A stretch of DNA of 64,000 nucleotides from Vibrio aquaticus. Its GTDB lineage: Bacteria > Pseudomonadota > Gammaproteobacteria > Enterobacterales > Vibrionaceae. The notes under the pieces are model-generated. The model had not been told where the DNA came from and ran no database searches. It was given only the letters and a program-made list of their open reading frames with translations. The stretch lies in assembly GCF_003970385.1 (NCBI RefSeq), contig NZ_RXZH01000001.1:558001-622000 (forward strand), given 5' to 3'. Numbering within the stretch: position 1 is the first letter of the stretch; every line of letters starts with the position of its first letter. Made by a program: the position numbers and the translations under genes. This document shows, in pieces, positions 1 through 8,340 of the stretch.

Positions 1-217
1 TATCAAACTTAAGGGCCAAATACGCTTTGATCTTTTCTTTGCTGTCAGTCTGAGCAATATCAGCGTGATAGCCTAAAATCACGTTTTCTTGTTCGAGTTT
101 TTGAATCCTAGCCGTCACTGCAGAGCGGGATAAGTTCACTTGCCTTGCTATATCACTGACGCTCTCGCGAGCATTCTTTTTTAGTATTGAGACGATCTGC
201 TCGTCAAATTTGTCCAT
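1..217 (-). CDS. Lrp/AsnC family transcriptional regulator (partial, N-terminal part)
   Basis: The visible 72 codons start at an ATG at 217 and run off the left edge. The protein begins MDKFDEQIVSILKKNARES and continues through the winged helix-turn-helix typical of Lrp/AsnC proteins (SVSDIARQVNLSRSAVTARI), then enters the linker to the RAM effector-binding domain (GYHADI). Family members bind an amino acid and repress or activate amino-acid transport and metabolism genes. It lies divergent to a YjeH-type amino-acid exporter, 208 bases away. The shared gap carries four direct repeats that could be its operator array. The ligand cannot be told from this fragment. Confidence 0.88.
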   Translation of the reverse strand, partial: MDKFDEQIVSILKKNARESVSDIARQVNLSRSAVTARIQKLEQENVILGYHADIAQTDSKEKIKAYLALKFD

Positions 218-253
218 AAACTGCTTCCTTTACCCCAATTCCTAGCGGGTTTT

Positions 254-350
254 GGCAATGTGACACAAAAGCCGCTGCGATGAAAGCTGACAAAATGACA
301 GATATATAAACACCTTCCGACAATGTGACGGCTATCTGCGACAAAATGAC
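254..350 (+). promoter_or_regulatory. Array of four direct repeats, candidate Lrp-type operator
   Basis: Four 11-base copies of (G)RCAAnnTGAC are visible at 254-264 (GGCAATGTGAC), 289-299 (GACAAAATGAC), 319-329 (GACAATGTGAC) and 340-350 (GACAAAATGAC). The start-to-start distances are 35, 30 and 21 bases. They fill the gap between the Lrp-type gene and the exporter gene. Lrp-family octamers wrap DNA on phased sites, so regulator binding here is a reasonable inference. Confidence 0.5.
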
Positions 351-425
351 TACTGCACTCTTAAGCGGCTTACGGTAACCTAATTTTTAACCCACCACTG
401 ACGTATTTCGTGCAAGGAGCGCATC

Positions 426-1691
426 ATGACCCAGTTAAGACAAGAGATCACCTTGCTATCCGGCATCGGTCAATTATCGACCACGCTATTAGGTACAGGC
501 TTATTCATGGTACCTGCTATTGCAGCGGGGATCGCTGGCCACTTTTCACTTTGGGCATGGTTGGTTCTGTTTATTGCGATTTGCCCAATTGCACTTACTT
601 TCGCTCAGCTCGGTAAACGATACCCGAATGCTGGCGGAACGGCTTATTTTGTTCGTCAGGCTTTCAACAAACGACTAGAGAAAAGCGTGGCGTGGTTATT
701 TGTTAGCGTCATTCCTGTGGGCGTTCCTGCTGCGATTGCTTTGGCGGCAGGCTTTTTACAACAGTTGCTACCCGAAGCACTTAACTCTTCATTGGTAGCG
801 CAAACCTTAACGGTCGCTTTACTGGTGTTCGTCAACTTAGCCGGAACAAAGTCTTCGGGGCGACTTCAAACCGTGATTGCCTTAGCCATTTTTTCCTTAG
901 TGGCAGCGTTTTGGTGGAAAGGTGAAGTACAAGTCAGTGATGTTGCCATGCCGGTGCTGACCACTGAGTCGATGTGGAGTATTGGCGCAGCATTAGGCGT
1001 GATGTTTTGGTGCTTTGTTGGCATCGAGGCGTTTGCTCACATGGGGGAAGAGTTCAAGAATCCGCAACGTGACTTCCCTATCGCTATCCTTATCGGCTGT
1101 TTTGTCGCTGGCGCTACATACTGGGCATGTTCGGTCGTCATTTTGAAGTATCAGGCTTATGGTGCTGCGGGTTTTGACAGTGCCTCGATCCCTTGGCTTT
1201 CAGAGCAACTGTTTGGTGAGAAGTTTAAGCTATTAATCAGTGCTCTCGGCTTTGCGGCATGTTTTGCCAGTGTGAACCTGTATACGCAAAGTTTGTCGCG
1301 TATGGTGTGGGCACAAGCCCGAGAATACCGCCCACAAAGTGCATTAGCGAGACTGTCTGTTCGTGGCGTTCCAGCCAATGCGACACTCGCACTTGCCGTT
1401 GTTCTAATTGCTTCTTGCTTGATTGGTGAATTCTCTGGCCTTGATTTGGAGTTCTTTTTGAAACTGGCCAACGGCATTTTCGTTCTGGTGTACCTACTAG
1501 CGATGCTATCTGCTTTTAAGCTACTGACTGGTGCAAGCAAGTGGTTAGCCGGTTTCTCGCTGGTGCTGTGTGTTGCTGTTTTCATTTGCTTAAGCTGGTC
1601 AATGCTCTATGCCCTAACTGTATTTGGTTTGCTCTCTTTGCCTTGGAGCAAATGGCGAAGAAACACAACCAATCAGGTCGAACAGTCTTAG
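426..1691 (+). CDS. yjeH: YjeH-type amino-acid exporter (APC superfamily)
   Basis: A 421-residue polytopic inner-membrane protein of the APC superfamily. The N-terminus (LLSGIGQLSTTLLGTGLF, then MVPAIAA) and the later stretches RYPNAGGTAYFV, MFWCFVGIEAFAHM, EFKNPQRDFP and ACFASVNLYTQS match, from memory, E. coli YjeH along its whole length. YjeH exports L-methionine and branched-chain amino acids. About ten to twelve hydrophobic segments are seen. The ATG at 426 is preceded by AAGGAGCG. The gene is divergent from an Lrp/AsnC regulator, a common arrangement for amino-acid efflux genes, and its stop overlaps the stop of the convergent MocR gene. Confidence 0.85.
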   Translation: MTQLRQEITLLSGIGQLSTTLLGTGLFMVPAIAAGIAGHFSLWAWLVLFIAICPIALTFAQLGKRYPNAGGTAYFVRQAFNKRLEKSVAWLFVSVIPVGVPAAIALAAGFLQQLLPEALNSSLVAQTLTVALLVFVNLAGTKSSGRLQTVIALAIFSLVAAFWWKGEVQVSDVAMPVLTTESMWSIGAALGVMFWCFVGIEAFAHMGEEFKNPQRDFPIAILIGCFVAGATYWACSVVILKYQAYGAAGFDSASIPWLSEQLFGEKFKLLISALGFAACFASVNLYTQSLSRMVWAQAREYRPQSALARLSVRGVPANATLALAVVLIASCLIGEFSGLDLEFFLKLANGIFVLVYLLAMLSAFKLLTGASKWLAGFSLVLCVAVFICLSWSMLYALTVFGLLSLPWSKWRRNTTNQVEQS

Positions 1692-3190
1692 CGCAACAAT
1701 GAGCCAAATATCGTTGCTAATTTTGCGATGTTTGGCTCAATGTTATCGTAAGCGACATTACCAAAGCCGAGTACAACACCACCCCACTTTCGACTGGTAC
1801 TTTGTTTGAGAGCGATACCTTGTTTAAGAGTGAAGTCTTGTTTGAGCGCACTGTCTTCATAATAATTCATTGCTCTGATCACCAAGCCTTGCTGCCTTGC
1901 TCGCTCAACGAAATCATCCTCATCAACTTTGGCATGCCATCTCAACGTGACATGCAGCCCAGCCGCTTGGCTAATGACTTCAACCTGCCCTGCAAAGTGT
2001 CTCTCGATAGATTGGCAAACTTGCTGATGCTTTTGCTGATACAAACGGCGCATTTTTCGAATGTGGCGCAGTAAGTCGCCTTCACGAATAAAATCGGCCA
2101 ACGCTTCTTGCGTGTGAGTTGGCGTGTCGCCCGCTGTGGCATCTTTGATCGCCAAACAGGGAGCAACAAGCGGCTCTGGTACCACCATATAACCAAGCCT
2201 TAAGCCGTTGAACATCACCTTACTGAACGAACCAATGTAAATCACTTGCCCAGCGCCACCGATATCATGGGCCACCCCTTGCAAACTGGCGTATGGGCGA
2301 TGTGCAAACTGAAATTCACTGTCGTAGTCATCTTCAATGATCCAACGCTTTCCTTCCACTGCCCATTGAATCAGAGTTATTCGCTGCTCGGTGTTTAACG
2401 TTGTCCCCATTGGGTACTGGTTGCTTGGCGTGATGTAGAGGGCTTTCGCCTCGCTTGAAACGACGTGCTGCAAATCAAACCCTTGACGAGCCTCAACGCT
2501 AAGAGGTGTCACATCGATATCTTTTAGGTTTAATACCTTGCTCATCTGGGTGTAACCGGGCTGCTCCATAAGTAGAGAATCATTGCGCTGCAAAACCACA
2601 CTGCTGGCAATATACAAAGCCTGCTGTGCGCCAGAGGTAATGATGATTTGGTCAGGCGAGCAAGACACACTACGGCTGGTCGATAGATACTGTGCAAGTG
2701 CCGTTCGCAATGCCAGACTGCCTTGCACATCTTGATTTCCAAGTAAGCTGACTCGGCTAGCATGACGCTGTAAGAATCGTTGCCACTTCTCAATTGGGAA
2801 CTGAGCGAGATCTGGCACGCCCGGTGAAAACGGTTGGTTGATTAAGCTCGGTTCAGATCGAACACTCTGCGCAGAGCCTGTTTCTTTTCCCTCTTTACTG
2901 GAGTGTAAATAATGCTCTGGTAAATCGACCGATACGAAAAACCCTGACCCCACACGACTTTCAAGATAGCCCTCAGCAACCAACTGTTCATAAGCGGCGA
3001 TCACCGTATTACGACTGATAGACAGTTCTCCGGCCAGTTTGCGTGTCGATGGAAGCTTACCTCCTAGCGGCCAGAGGTGGTTGACGATCTTATCTCTGAT
3101 CGCATGAAAAAGTTGTTCTTGTAACGGGCTAGTGTCACGTTTTAGGGCTAAATCACCACTGTCTATAAACGCCAAACTGGATCCATCCAT
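1688..3190 (-). CDS. MocR family transcriptional regulator (GntR wHTH fused to aminotransferase domain)
   Basis: 500 residues. Residues about 18-90 form a GntR winged helix (LPSTRKLAGELSISRNTV, then YEQLVAEGYLESRVGSGFF). From about residue 120 on there is a fold-type I aminotransferase domain with the EDDYDSEFQF segment and the PLP-lysine region GSFSKVMFNGLRLGYMV. This is the MocR/PdxR/GabR architecture, in which PLP or a PLP-amino acid adduct is the effector. The start is 57 bases from the divergent flavin-binding protein gene, so it probably controls that promoter. It could be PdxR-like, but no PLP synthesis gene (pdxS/pdxT) is adjacent, so the target pathway stays open. Confidence 0.87.
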   Translation of the reverse strand: MDGSSLAFIDSGDLALKRDTSPLQEQLFHAIRDKIVNHLWPLGGKLPSTRKLAGELSISRNTVIAAYEQLVAEGYLESRVGSGFFVSVDLPEHYLHSSKEGKETGSAQSVRSEPSLINQPFSPGVPDLAQFPIEKWQRFLQRHASRVSLLGNQDVQGSLALRTALAQYLSTSRSVSCSPDQIIITSGAQQALYIASSVVLQRNDSLLMEQPGYTQMSKVLNLKDIDVTPLSVEARQGFDLQHVVSSEAKALYITPSNQYPMGTTLNTEQRITLIQWAVEGKRWIIEDDYDSEFQFAHRPYASLQGVAHDIGGAGQVIYIGSFSKVMFNGLRLGYMVVPEPLVAPCLAIKDATAGDTPTHTQEALADFIREGDLLRHIRKMRRLYQQKHQQVCQSIERHFAGQVEVISQAAGLHVTLRWHAKVDEDDFVERARQQGLVIRAMNYYEDSALKQDFTLKQGIALKQSTSRKWGGVVLGFGNVAYDNIEPNIAKLATIFGSLLR

Positions 3191-3271
3191 AATTAAAAAC
3201 TGGCTCTAATCAAAGTACCACTTCAACGATACCTTGTAACCATTCAAGTGATTAAGAATGGAAGCTACGCA

Positions 3272-3928
3272 ATGTTATCGACAACGAAAAGAACTGAAAT
3301 CAACAAAGGGCAACATAAAGCGGTGTTTGACCCTGAGCAACTCAACGCCATTATTGATGAGTCTCTTATTGCTCATATCGGCATCCACTCGACTAACGGC
3401 CCTATCGTCATTCCAATGCTGGCCTGGCGAGTCGACAACCACGTTTATATCCATGGAGCCAATAACAGTCGTCTGATGAGAGATCTAAAAAAGGGCGAGC
3501 AAACTTGCTTAACCTTTACCTTGTTTGATGGTTGGGTACTGGCCCGTTCTGCGTTTCACCACAGCGCACATTATCGTTCTGCAGTGGTATTTGGCGGGTT
3601 TGAACAGGTGGAAGAGAAAGAAGAAAAAGATCGAGTGCTTAATCACTTTGTCGAGCATATCGCCCCAGGTCGCACCCAGCACGTGCGCCTGAGCAATGAC
3701 AAAGAGCTTGCGGCAACCATGGTGCTCAAACTGCCTTTAACCGAGGCGTCAGTCAAAATCAGCAACTTTGGTGTCAATGATGATAAATCAGATTTAGACC
3801 TTCCGGCTTGGGCCGGGGTGTTACCTTATCGAACAGTCGTTGGACCGCTCGAACCGGTTGAAGCCTCGACGCATTTGCCAGAGCCCGATTACAGCACCGC
3901 TTACGGCAAGCGCTGGCATAACCGTTAG
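3272..3928 (+). CDS. Pyridoxamine 5'-phosphate oxidase-family flavin-binding protein
   Basis: About 218 residues. The body (IVIPMLAWRVDNHVYIHGAN, then RLMRDLKKGEQTCLTFTLFDG and RSAVVFGGFEQVEE) has the split-barrel pattern of small FMN-binding proteins related to PNP oxidase. The C-terminus (DLDLPAWAGVLPYRTVVGPL) is also typical of this subfamily. I chose the ATG at 3272 because GGAAG lies seven bases before it; an in-frame GTG at 3248 would add eight residues. It is divergent from a MocR regulator that itself senses PLP-type ligands, so a role in vitamin B6 or flavin-dependent detoxification is plausible but not shown. Confidence 0.75.
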   Translation: MLSTTKRTEINKGQHKAVFDPEQLNAIIDESLIAHIGIHSTNGPIVIPMLAWRVDNHVYIHGANNSRLMRDLKKGEQTCLTFTLFDGWVLARSAFHHSAHYRSAVVFGGFEQVEEKEEKDRVLNHFVEHIAPGRTQHVRLSNDKELAATMVLKLPLTEASVKISNFGVNDDKSDLDLPAWAGVLPYRTVVGPLEPVEASTHLPEPDYSTAYGKRWHNR

Positions 3929-3957
3929 CCACACTCTATCAATCACCCAATCGCTCT

Positions 3958-4965
3958 CTAGAAAGTATCGTGGAAATGCTGAATGTACTGCTTTGGCGTT
4001 AACCCACGGTGCTTTTTGAACATACGATTGAAGCTGGCACAGTTTTGATAGCCTAGACGCTGTGCGACCTCTTCTACTGAGACACCTTTACCAAGCAGAG
4101 TCACCGCGGTATTACTCAGAACATAGCCCAGGACAGTGGTAAAATTCATGCCAAAGCCATGTAGCTTGCGTTGGAATTGCTGGGTGGATAGACCCAATAG
4201 CCCTGACACTCGCTCAAGAGTCGGTAAGCCGTAGTGACGACTGTAGTTGATGACTTCATAGATCACTTTCACCTCATCGTCAGGCTCCGGCATATTGAGA
4301 AATTCATCCAAATCTGAAAAGTTCATGGCGAGGCGACGTTGTGAAAACTGCGTTTTTTGCCGAGTCGCTAAACGAAGATCAGCGTGAAACCAAATCTCGG
4401 TCTTGGGCTGACTCCACTCCACAGTACAACCAAAGTAAGACTCATACTTAGCGCTGTTTTTTCGTGTTCCAGAAATCAAAACCCGCATCGGAGAGAAATC
4501 TTCACCCAAATAGACTCGCAAGATCTTGGTCATGAACACGGCGACACGAATGCTATCGTGAACTTTGCACTGTGGTTCGATGTAAGGGTTGTGGTAGATC
4601 CACTTCAAGATAGAACCACTTTGAGATCCCGAAAGATAAGCTCCTGACTGAAGGGAGCTCAATCCATAGTTGATGCGGCGAAATGTCGATGCTAAGTCAC
4701 TGCCTGAAAGAAACCAGCGTGATATCGCGCCCACACGTTCTAGGTCGAGCTCACGGCTTAACTCGAGCATAATATCAGGATTGCCTGTACGCTTTTCCAC
4801 CTCTTCATACCAACGATTAACTTCCGAAAGCGGGAGTAACGTCATGTCATTTTCAAACGCACTTTCAGGGATATGTAGCCCTTGTGCGTCAATGCCATAA
4901 CGGCGTCTTGCGAGGTGGTGAATTTGTTTAATACCCAGCGTACGAATAAATCGAACCTGACTCAT
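3958..4965 (-). CDS. AraC family transcriptional regulator
   Basis: About 335 residues from the ATG at 4965. An upstream in-frame TTG at 5028 would give 356 residues; neither start has a strong ribosome site. The N-terminal two thirds resemble the arabinose-binding-like domain of OruR-type regulators (LPLSEVNRWYEEVEKRTGNP). The last 85 residues hold two AraC helix-turn-helix motifs (LERVSGLLGLSTQQFQRKL and VSVEEVAQRLGYQNCASFNR, then FKKHRGLTPKQY). It is divergent from the two-gene membrane-protein/HlyD unit that starts about 100 bases away and is the obvious candidate to control it. The inducer is unknown. Confidence 0.85.
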   Translation of the reverse strand: MSQVRFIRTLGIKQIHHLARRRYGIDAQGLHIPESAFENDMTLLPLSEVNRWYEEVEKRTGNPDIMLELSRELDLERVGAISRWFLSGSDLASTFRRINYGLSSLQSGAYLSGSQSGSILKWIYHNPYIEPQCKVHDSIRVAVFMTKILRVYLGEDFSPMRVLISGTRKNSAKYESYFGCTVEWSQPKTEIWFHADLRLATRQKTQFSQRRLAMNFSDLDEFLNMPEPDDEVKVIYEVINYSRHYGLPTLERVSGLLGLSTQQFQRKLHGFGMNFTTVLGYVLSNTAVTLLGKGVSVEEVAQRLGYQNCASFNRMFKKHRGLTPKQYIQHFHDTF

Positions 4966-5072
4966 ACCGATCACATCATATAGGTCTAACTTTTGATTCA
5001 ATCTGTCACAAAAAGTAAAGGTTGGCAAATCTTGATCACAATTACCAACTCTTAGAAATTTTGGAGACTTAG

Positions 5073-5396
5073 ATGAGTCTATTGAGCGTCCCTTTTGTTG
5101 GCACTGGTGCCGATACTGCGTTGCACGTTGTAGCAGCCGTTGTCTTGATCGGTACGGTTGGCGCCGCTATTTACGGCTTCTGGAAATTCCACGAACTGCC
5201 AATCAATAAAGCACACAGCAAAGATCACCATCAAATCGGGTTAATAACGGCACTCACATGGATAGGATTTATCTGGCACTGGGTTTGGGTGGTTGCCGTC
5301 ATCCTTGCCTTCGTTGATATGGAAAAAGCCATCGTTAACTTACGTGACACTTGGCGTCATGCGCCAAAACACGAATCAACACAAGAGGAAGCGTAA
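5073..5396 (+). CDS. Small inner-membrane protein, YiaW/DUF3302-like
   Basis: 107 residues with two hydrophobic segments (about 16-37 and 55-82) separated by a short basic loop (KFHELPINKAHSKDH). Length, layout and position directly before an HlyD-type gene match the E. coli YiaW-YiaV pair, in which YiaW is a DUF3302 protein. The stop codon overlaps the next start (TAATG), so the two are translationally coupled. The ATG at 5073 is preceded by GGAG. Its function is unknown; a role as membrane partner of the periplasmic adaptor is inferred from the arrangement. Confidence 0.65.
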   Translation: MSLLSVPFVGTGADTALHVVAAVVLIGTVGAAIYGFWKFHELPINKAHSKDHHQIGLITALTWIGFIWHWVWVVAVILAFVDMEKAIVNLRDTWRHAPKHESTQEEA

Positions 5397-6619
5397 TGTT
5401 AGAAGGCTTAGCAGTATGGGCGTTGTTCATCTACCTACTTCGTTTGGTCGGTATGCCGTGGAACAAGTTCACCCAAGGATTTGCGTACCTCGGTGGTGCG
5501 TCTTGGTTAATGTTCGTTTGGGTGGGCTTAATCAACTTTACTCCGATGGATCTTTCCGGTGGTTCTGTGGTTCAGTCTCCGCACATTCAATTGCGTCCTG
5601 ATTCATCTAACGTGACCGGAAAAGTAGACAAGATCTATATCGAGCCAAACCAGCAAATTGAAAAAGGTCAGTTGATCTATCAAATTGACGATACTCAATA
5701 CCAGATTGCTTACAACCAAGCGAAAGTAAGCGAAGAAGCCGCTCAAGTCGCGGTAGAGGTCGCACAGGAAGACATTGCGATTTCGAAAGCGACTTACGCG
5801 TCCATGTTGCAAGACCTGACGACGACGGAAAGCCAACTGGCGATGGCGAAAGTCGACTACGATCTGCAAAAGAAAATGCTTAAGCGTTACCAAGATCAAA
5901 ACCGTGTAGTGAAAGACACCATCACTGACAGCGATATTGATAAGCAAGAAACGGCGGTTGCTAAAGCCAAGCTTAATATTGACACCATTAAATCTGAACT
6001 AAAAACCAAACAGGTGGAAACGGACAAAGCGAAACTGGCGATCAGCAAGTCTAAACTGGCGGCTAAGAGCAAACAGGCTGATTGGCAGAAAGCTCAAGAA
6101 CAGTTAGCAAAAGCACAGTGGGATCTCGATAGCACCAATGTCTATGCGCCAACCGATGGCTTTGTGACTAACTTTATTCTGCGTGAGGGCCAACGTGTCT
6201 CGATGATGCCGCGCCTACAGATGTACACAGAAGAGAAGTACGTTTTGATGAGAGTGAATCACCAAGCGATTCGCAACGTGAAGCCTGGTCAAGTCGCTGA
6301 ATTTGCCTCATCTGTCTACCCTGGCACCATCTTTACCGCTGAAGTGGAAGGGATTGTCGAAGGTACAGGCGAAGCGCAAAGTAACCTATTGGGCTTAGAC
6401 CAATCAGTGCGCCAAACAACAGGCCAAAACCTACAAAACAAGCACCATTTCGTGCGTCTTAAAATTCACGAACCTGAGGGCTACGACATTCCTGTGGGTT
6501 CGGTTGGACTGGCTTGGGTCAGCGGAGAAAAGCCGATCAGCTTCATGGCCTTTTTGGATGTAATCCGTGGCATTATCATCCGAATGAAGTCGCAGCTTTA
6601 CTTCTTCTATTCCATCTAA
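5396..6619 (+). CDS. HlyD/EmrA family membrane fusion protein (YiaV-like)
   Basis: 407 residues from the ATG that overlaps the previous stop. Two N-terminal hydrophobic segments (about residues 5-18 and 25-45) are followed by a biotinyl-lipoyl half (VTGKVDKIYIEPNQQIEKGQ), a long alpha-hairpin coiled coil rich in Lys, Ala and Gln (about 110-245), and the returning lipoyl half (DLDSTNVYAPTDGFVTNFIL) with a beta-barrel after it. This is the periplasmic adaptor architecture of efflux systems. No pump or outer-membrane channel gene is adjacent, so it either works with a distant partner or with the small membrane protein before it, as in YiaV-YiaW. Confidence 0.82.
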   Translation: MLEGLAVWALFIYLLRLVGMPWNKFTQGFAYLGGASWLMFVWVGLINFTPMDLSGGSVVQSPHIQLRPDSSNVTGKVDKIYIEPNQQIEKGQLIYQIDDTQYQIAYNQAKVSEEAAQVAVEVAQEDIAISKATYASMLQDLTTTESQLAMAKVDYDLQKKMLKRYQDQNRVVKDTITDSDIDKQETAVAKAKLNIDTIKSELKTKQVETDKAKLAISKSKLAAKSKQADWQKAQEQLAKAQWDLDSTNVYAPTDGFVTNFILREGQRVSMMPRLQMYTEEKYVLMRVNHQAIRNVKPGQVAEFASSVYPGTIFTAEVEGIVEGTGEAQSNLLGLDQSVRQTTGQNLQNKHHFVRLKIHEPEGYDIPVGSVGLAWVSGEKPISFMAFLDVIRGIIIRMKSQLYFFYSI

Positions 6620-6626
6620 CCTCTAA

Positions 6627-6650
6627 GAGCCCAGTATTACTGGGCTTTTT
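6627..6650 (+). terminator. Rho-independent terminator after the HlyD-type gene
   Basis: GCCCAG and CTGGGC pair around a five-base loop and are followed by TTTTT, eight bases downstream of the adaptor stop codon. Confidence 0.85.
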
Positions 6651-6737
6651 GCATTCTTTTTACCTTCTAGACCCGCTCGTTTCTGCTAAGATAACGCACT
6701 CATGGAATTATAACCGTACCAATACGGAGCATTTTAG

Positions 6738-8084
6738 ATGAGTGAATTTCAAGACTTATCTTTTCAGATTGAAAGTATTACTCAAGCCGAGCCAGAACAG
6801 CAAAGTGCCATCTTAAACCAGCTGATTGAAGAAGGTTTAGAAGCTGGCTCTATCGCTCTGATCTTAGAAGCCTTCCCGATTGATGAACGTGTACAGCTAT
6901 GGCGTGGTCTTCCACTTGAGCTGCATATCGAAGTTCTGACCGAAGCGCGTGCCGAAGTACGTTACTCCATCATTGATGAACTTTCCGAAGTCGAGCTAAA
7001 GCTTACGCTTGCCAAGCTTGATAACCTCTCTTTGATAGAATGGGCAGATTCGCTTCCAGAAGAGATCATCAACGAAGCACTACAACTGATCGAAAAAGAT
7101 GAGTTAGAGCTGTATGACCAAGCGAACGAATATGATGACGACGAGTTAGGCCGCTGGGCTGAGCGTAAAGTTGTCACGCTGCCATTCAATATTTCAGTTG
7201 AGAAGGCCAAAATCCTGATGGAGCGTTACAGCTATGACGCCCCACAACAGATCTACTTGATCAATAAACGTAAGCAGTTTCGCGGCGTAGTGAGCTACAT
7301 TGACTTACTACGTGCCTCACCAAGTGACCGACTACGTAGCCTAGCGATTGAAAATGTCGTGACACTCAACGCTAAGCTGACCCTCGCCGAAAGTATTGAA
7401 GCTCTAGAGCACTCATCTTTATCAGCGATGCCTGTCACCGATGACGAGCAACTGTTAGTCGGTGAAGTCGATTGGCAATTCGCCATCAGTACCCAACGAG
7501 AGATCTACGAAACTCGTTTGATGGCTGGTACCGGTATGGATGAAGGGGATGACCTTTTTGCTCCGGTCATTAAGAGCTCACAAAAACGTGGCGTTTGGCT
7601 TGGTATCAACTTGATGACCGCCATTCTCGCCTCTGTCACGATTGGCCTGTTTGAAGACGTGATTGCACAAGTTGTCGCTCTTGCGGTCTTAATGCCAATT
7701 GTTGCGTCAATGGGTGGTATTGCAGGCAGCCAGACTCTAACACTGATGATTCGTGCTATGGCGTTAAACCAGATCACCTCAGGGAACCGTTGGGCATTAT
7801 TAAGAAACGAAATCGGCATCGGTGCAATTAACGGCCTTTTATGGGCGGTGATCATCGGTGGACTCGCTGGGCTGTGGTTCCAGTCTCCGATTCTTGGTGC
7901 CACCATTGCCCTTGCGATCGTAGTGAACATCATCACAGCTGCGCTGTTTGGTGTCTTGATCCCTATTGCGCTCGATAAGCTGAAACTTGATCCTGCCCTC
8001 GCCGGATCAGTGGTGTTAACAACGGTAACCGATGTGGTTGGCTTCTTTGCTTTCTTGGGCACAGCAAGCCTAGTGATGCTCTGA
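6738..8084 (+). CDS. mgtE: MgtE family magnesium transporter
   Basis: 448 residues with the full MgtE layout. An acidic helical N domain (about 1-125) with MgtE-type repeats is followed by a CBS-domain pair (about 130-255) and five transmembrane helices (about 285-448) carrying the conserved VLMPIVASMGGIAGSQTLTL pore segment. MgtE is a homodimeric Mg2+ channel gated by cytosolic Mg2+ through the N and CBS domains. The start ATG is preceded by GGAG. It is a single-gene unit between two terminators or sRNA elements. I saw no M-box riboswitch in the roughly 90 bases before it. Confidence 0.95.
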   Translation: MSEFQDLSFQIESITQAEPEQQSAILNQLIEEGLEAGSIALILEAFPIDERVQLWRGLPLELHIEVLTEARAEVRYSIIDELSEVELKLTLAKLDNLSLIEWADSLPEEIINEALQLIEKDELELYDQANEYDDDELGRWAERKVVTLPFNISVEKAKILMERYSYDAPQQIYLINKRKQFRGVVSYIDLLRASPSDRLRSLAIENVVTLNAKLTLAESIEALEHSSLSAMPVTDDEQLLVGEVDWQFAISTQREIYETRLMAGTGMDEGDDLFAPVIKSSQKRGVWLGINLMTAILASVTIGLFEDVIAQVVALAVLMPIVASMGGIAGSQTLTLMIRAMALNQITSGNRWALLRNEIGIGAINGLLWAVIIGGLAGLWFQSPILGATIALAIVVNIITAALFGVLIPIALDKLKLDPALAGSVVLTTVTDVVGFFAFLGTASLVML

Positions 8085-8119
8085 CAAATAAGTTAAATAT
8101 CATTAGCAAAATAGTGGTT

Positions 8120-8149
8120 ATTTGCAAGATGCATTTTCAATATGCAAAT
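8120..8149 (+). promoter_or_regulatory. Two candidate LuxO binding sites upstream of qrr
   Basis: Two near matches to the LuxO site TTGCA-W3-TGCAA lie 60-90 bases before the sigma-54 promoter: TTGCAAGATGCAT at 8122-8134 and TTTCAATATGCAA at 8136-8148. The outer ATTTGCA and TGCAAAT also form an inverted repeat. Position and sequence suit an enhancer for phosphorylated LuxO. Confidence 0.7.
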
Positions 8150-8207
8150 AATCAGCGGAATATTGCTGTTTTTCGTCCAGATAATGAGCAATATGGTGAT
8201 ATTAAAC

Positions 8208-8224
8208 TTGGCACACATCATGCA
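8208..8224 (+). promoter_or_regulatory. Sigma-54 promoter of qrr
   Basis: TTGGCACACATCATGCA has GG at 8210-8211 (-24) and GC at 8222-8223 (-12) with the exact ten-base gap that RpoN requires. It predicts a start near 8235, which is the first base of the Qrr sequence. Confidence 0.9.
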
Positions 8225-8234
8225 GTTGTATTAG

Positions 8235-8340
8235 TGACCCTTCTTAAGCCGAGGGTCACCTAGCCAACTGACGTTGTTAGTGAACCTTTTTGTTCACACG
8301 TATATCGGCCAATCTCAAGCATTGAGGTTGGCCTTTTTTT
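8235..8340 (+). ncRNA. qrr: Qrr quorum regulatory sRNA
   Basis: About 106 nt. The RNA starts with a hairpin GTGACCCT/AGGGTCAC (8234-8241 with 8252-8259) and carries the invariant Qrr target-pairing block CTAGCCAACTGACGTTGTTA at 8260-8279, which I recognise from Vibrio Qrr1-Qrr5. A third hairpin GTGAAC/GTTCAC and a strong terminator (GGCCAATCTC with GAGGTTGGCC, 8307-8333, then seven T) complete it. Qrr RNAs act with Hfq at low cell density on luxR/hapR, aphA, luxMN and luxO mRNAs. The TTCTTAAGCC loop makes it a Qrr2-5 type rather than Qrr1, and no luxO is adjacent, but I cannot say which paralogue it is. Confidence 0.93.

Noticed and set aside
5351..5395. TTG start for the HlyD-type gene 15 codons upstream
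   Set aside because: The ATG at 5396 overlaps the preceding stop (TAATG), the usual coupled start, and gives the expected N-terminal membrane segment.
8234..8340. Metal riboswitch (yybP-ykoY or M-box type) near mgtE
   Set aside because: The conserved block, sigma-54 promoter and LuxO sites identify it as Qrr; it also lies after mgtE, not before it.
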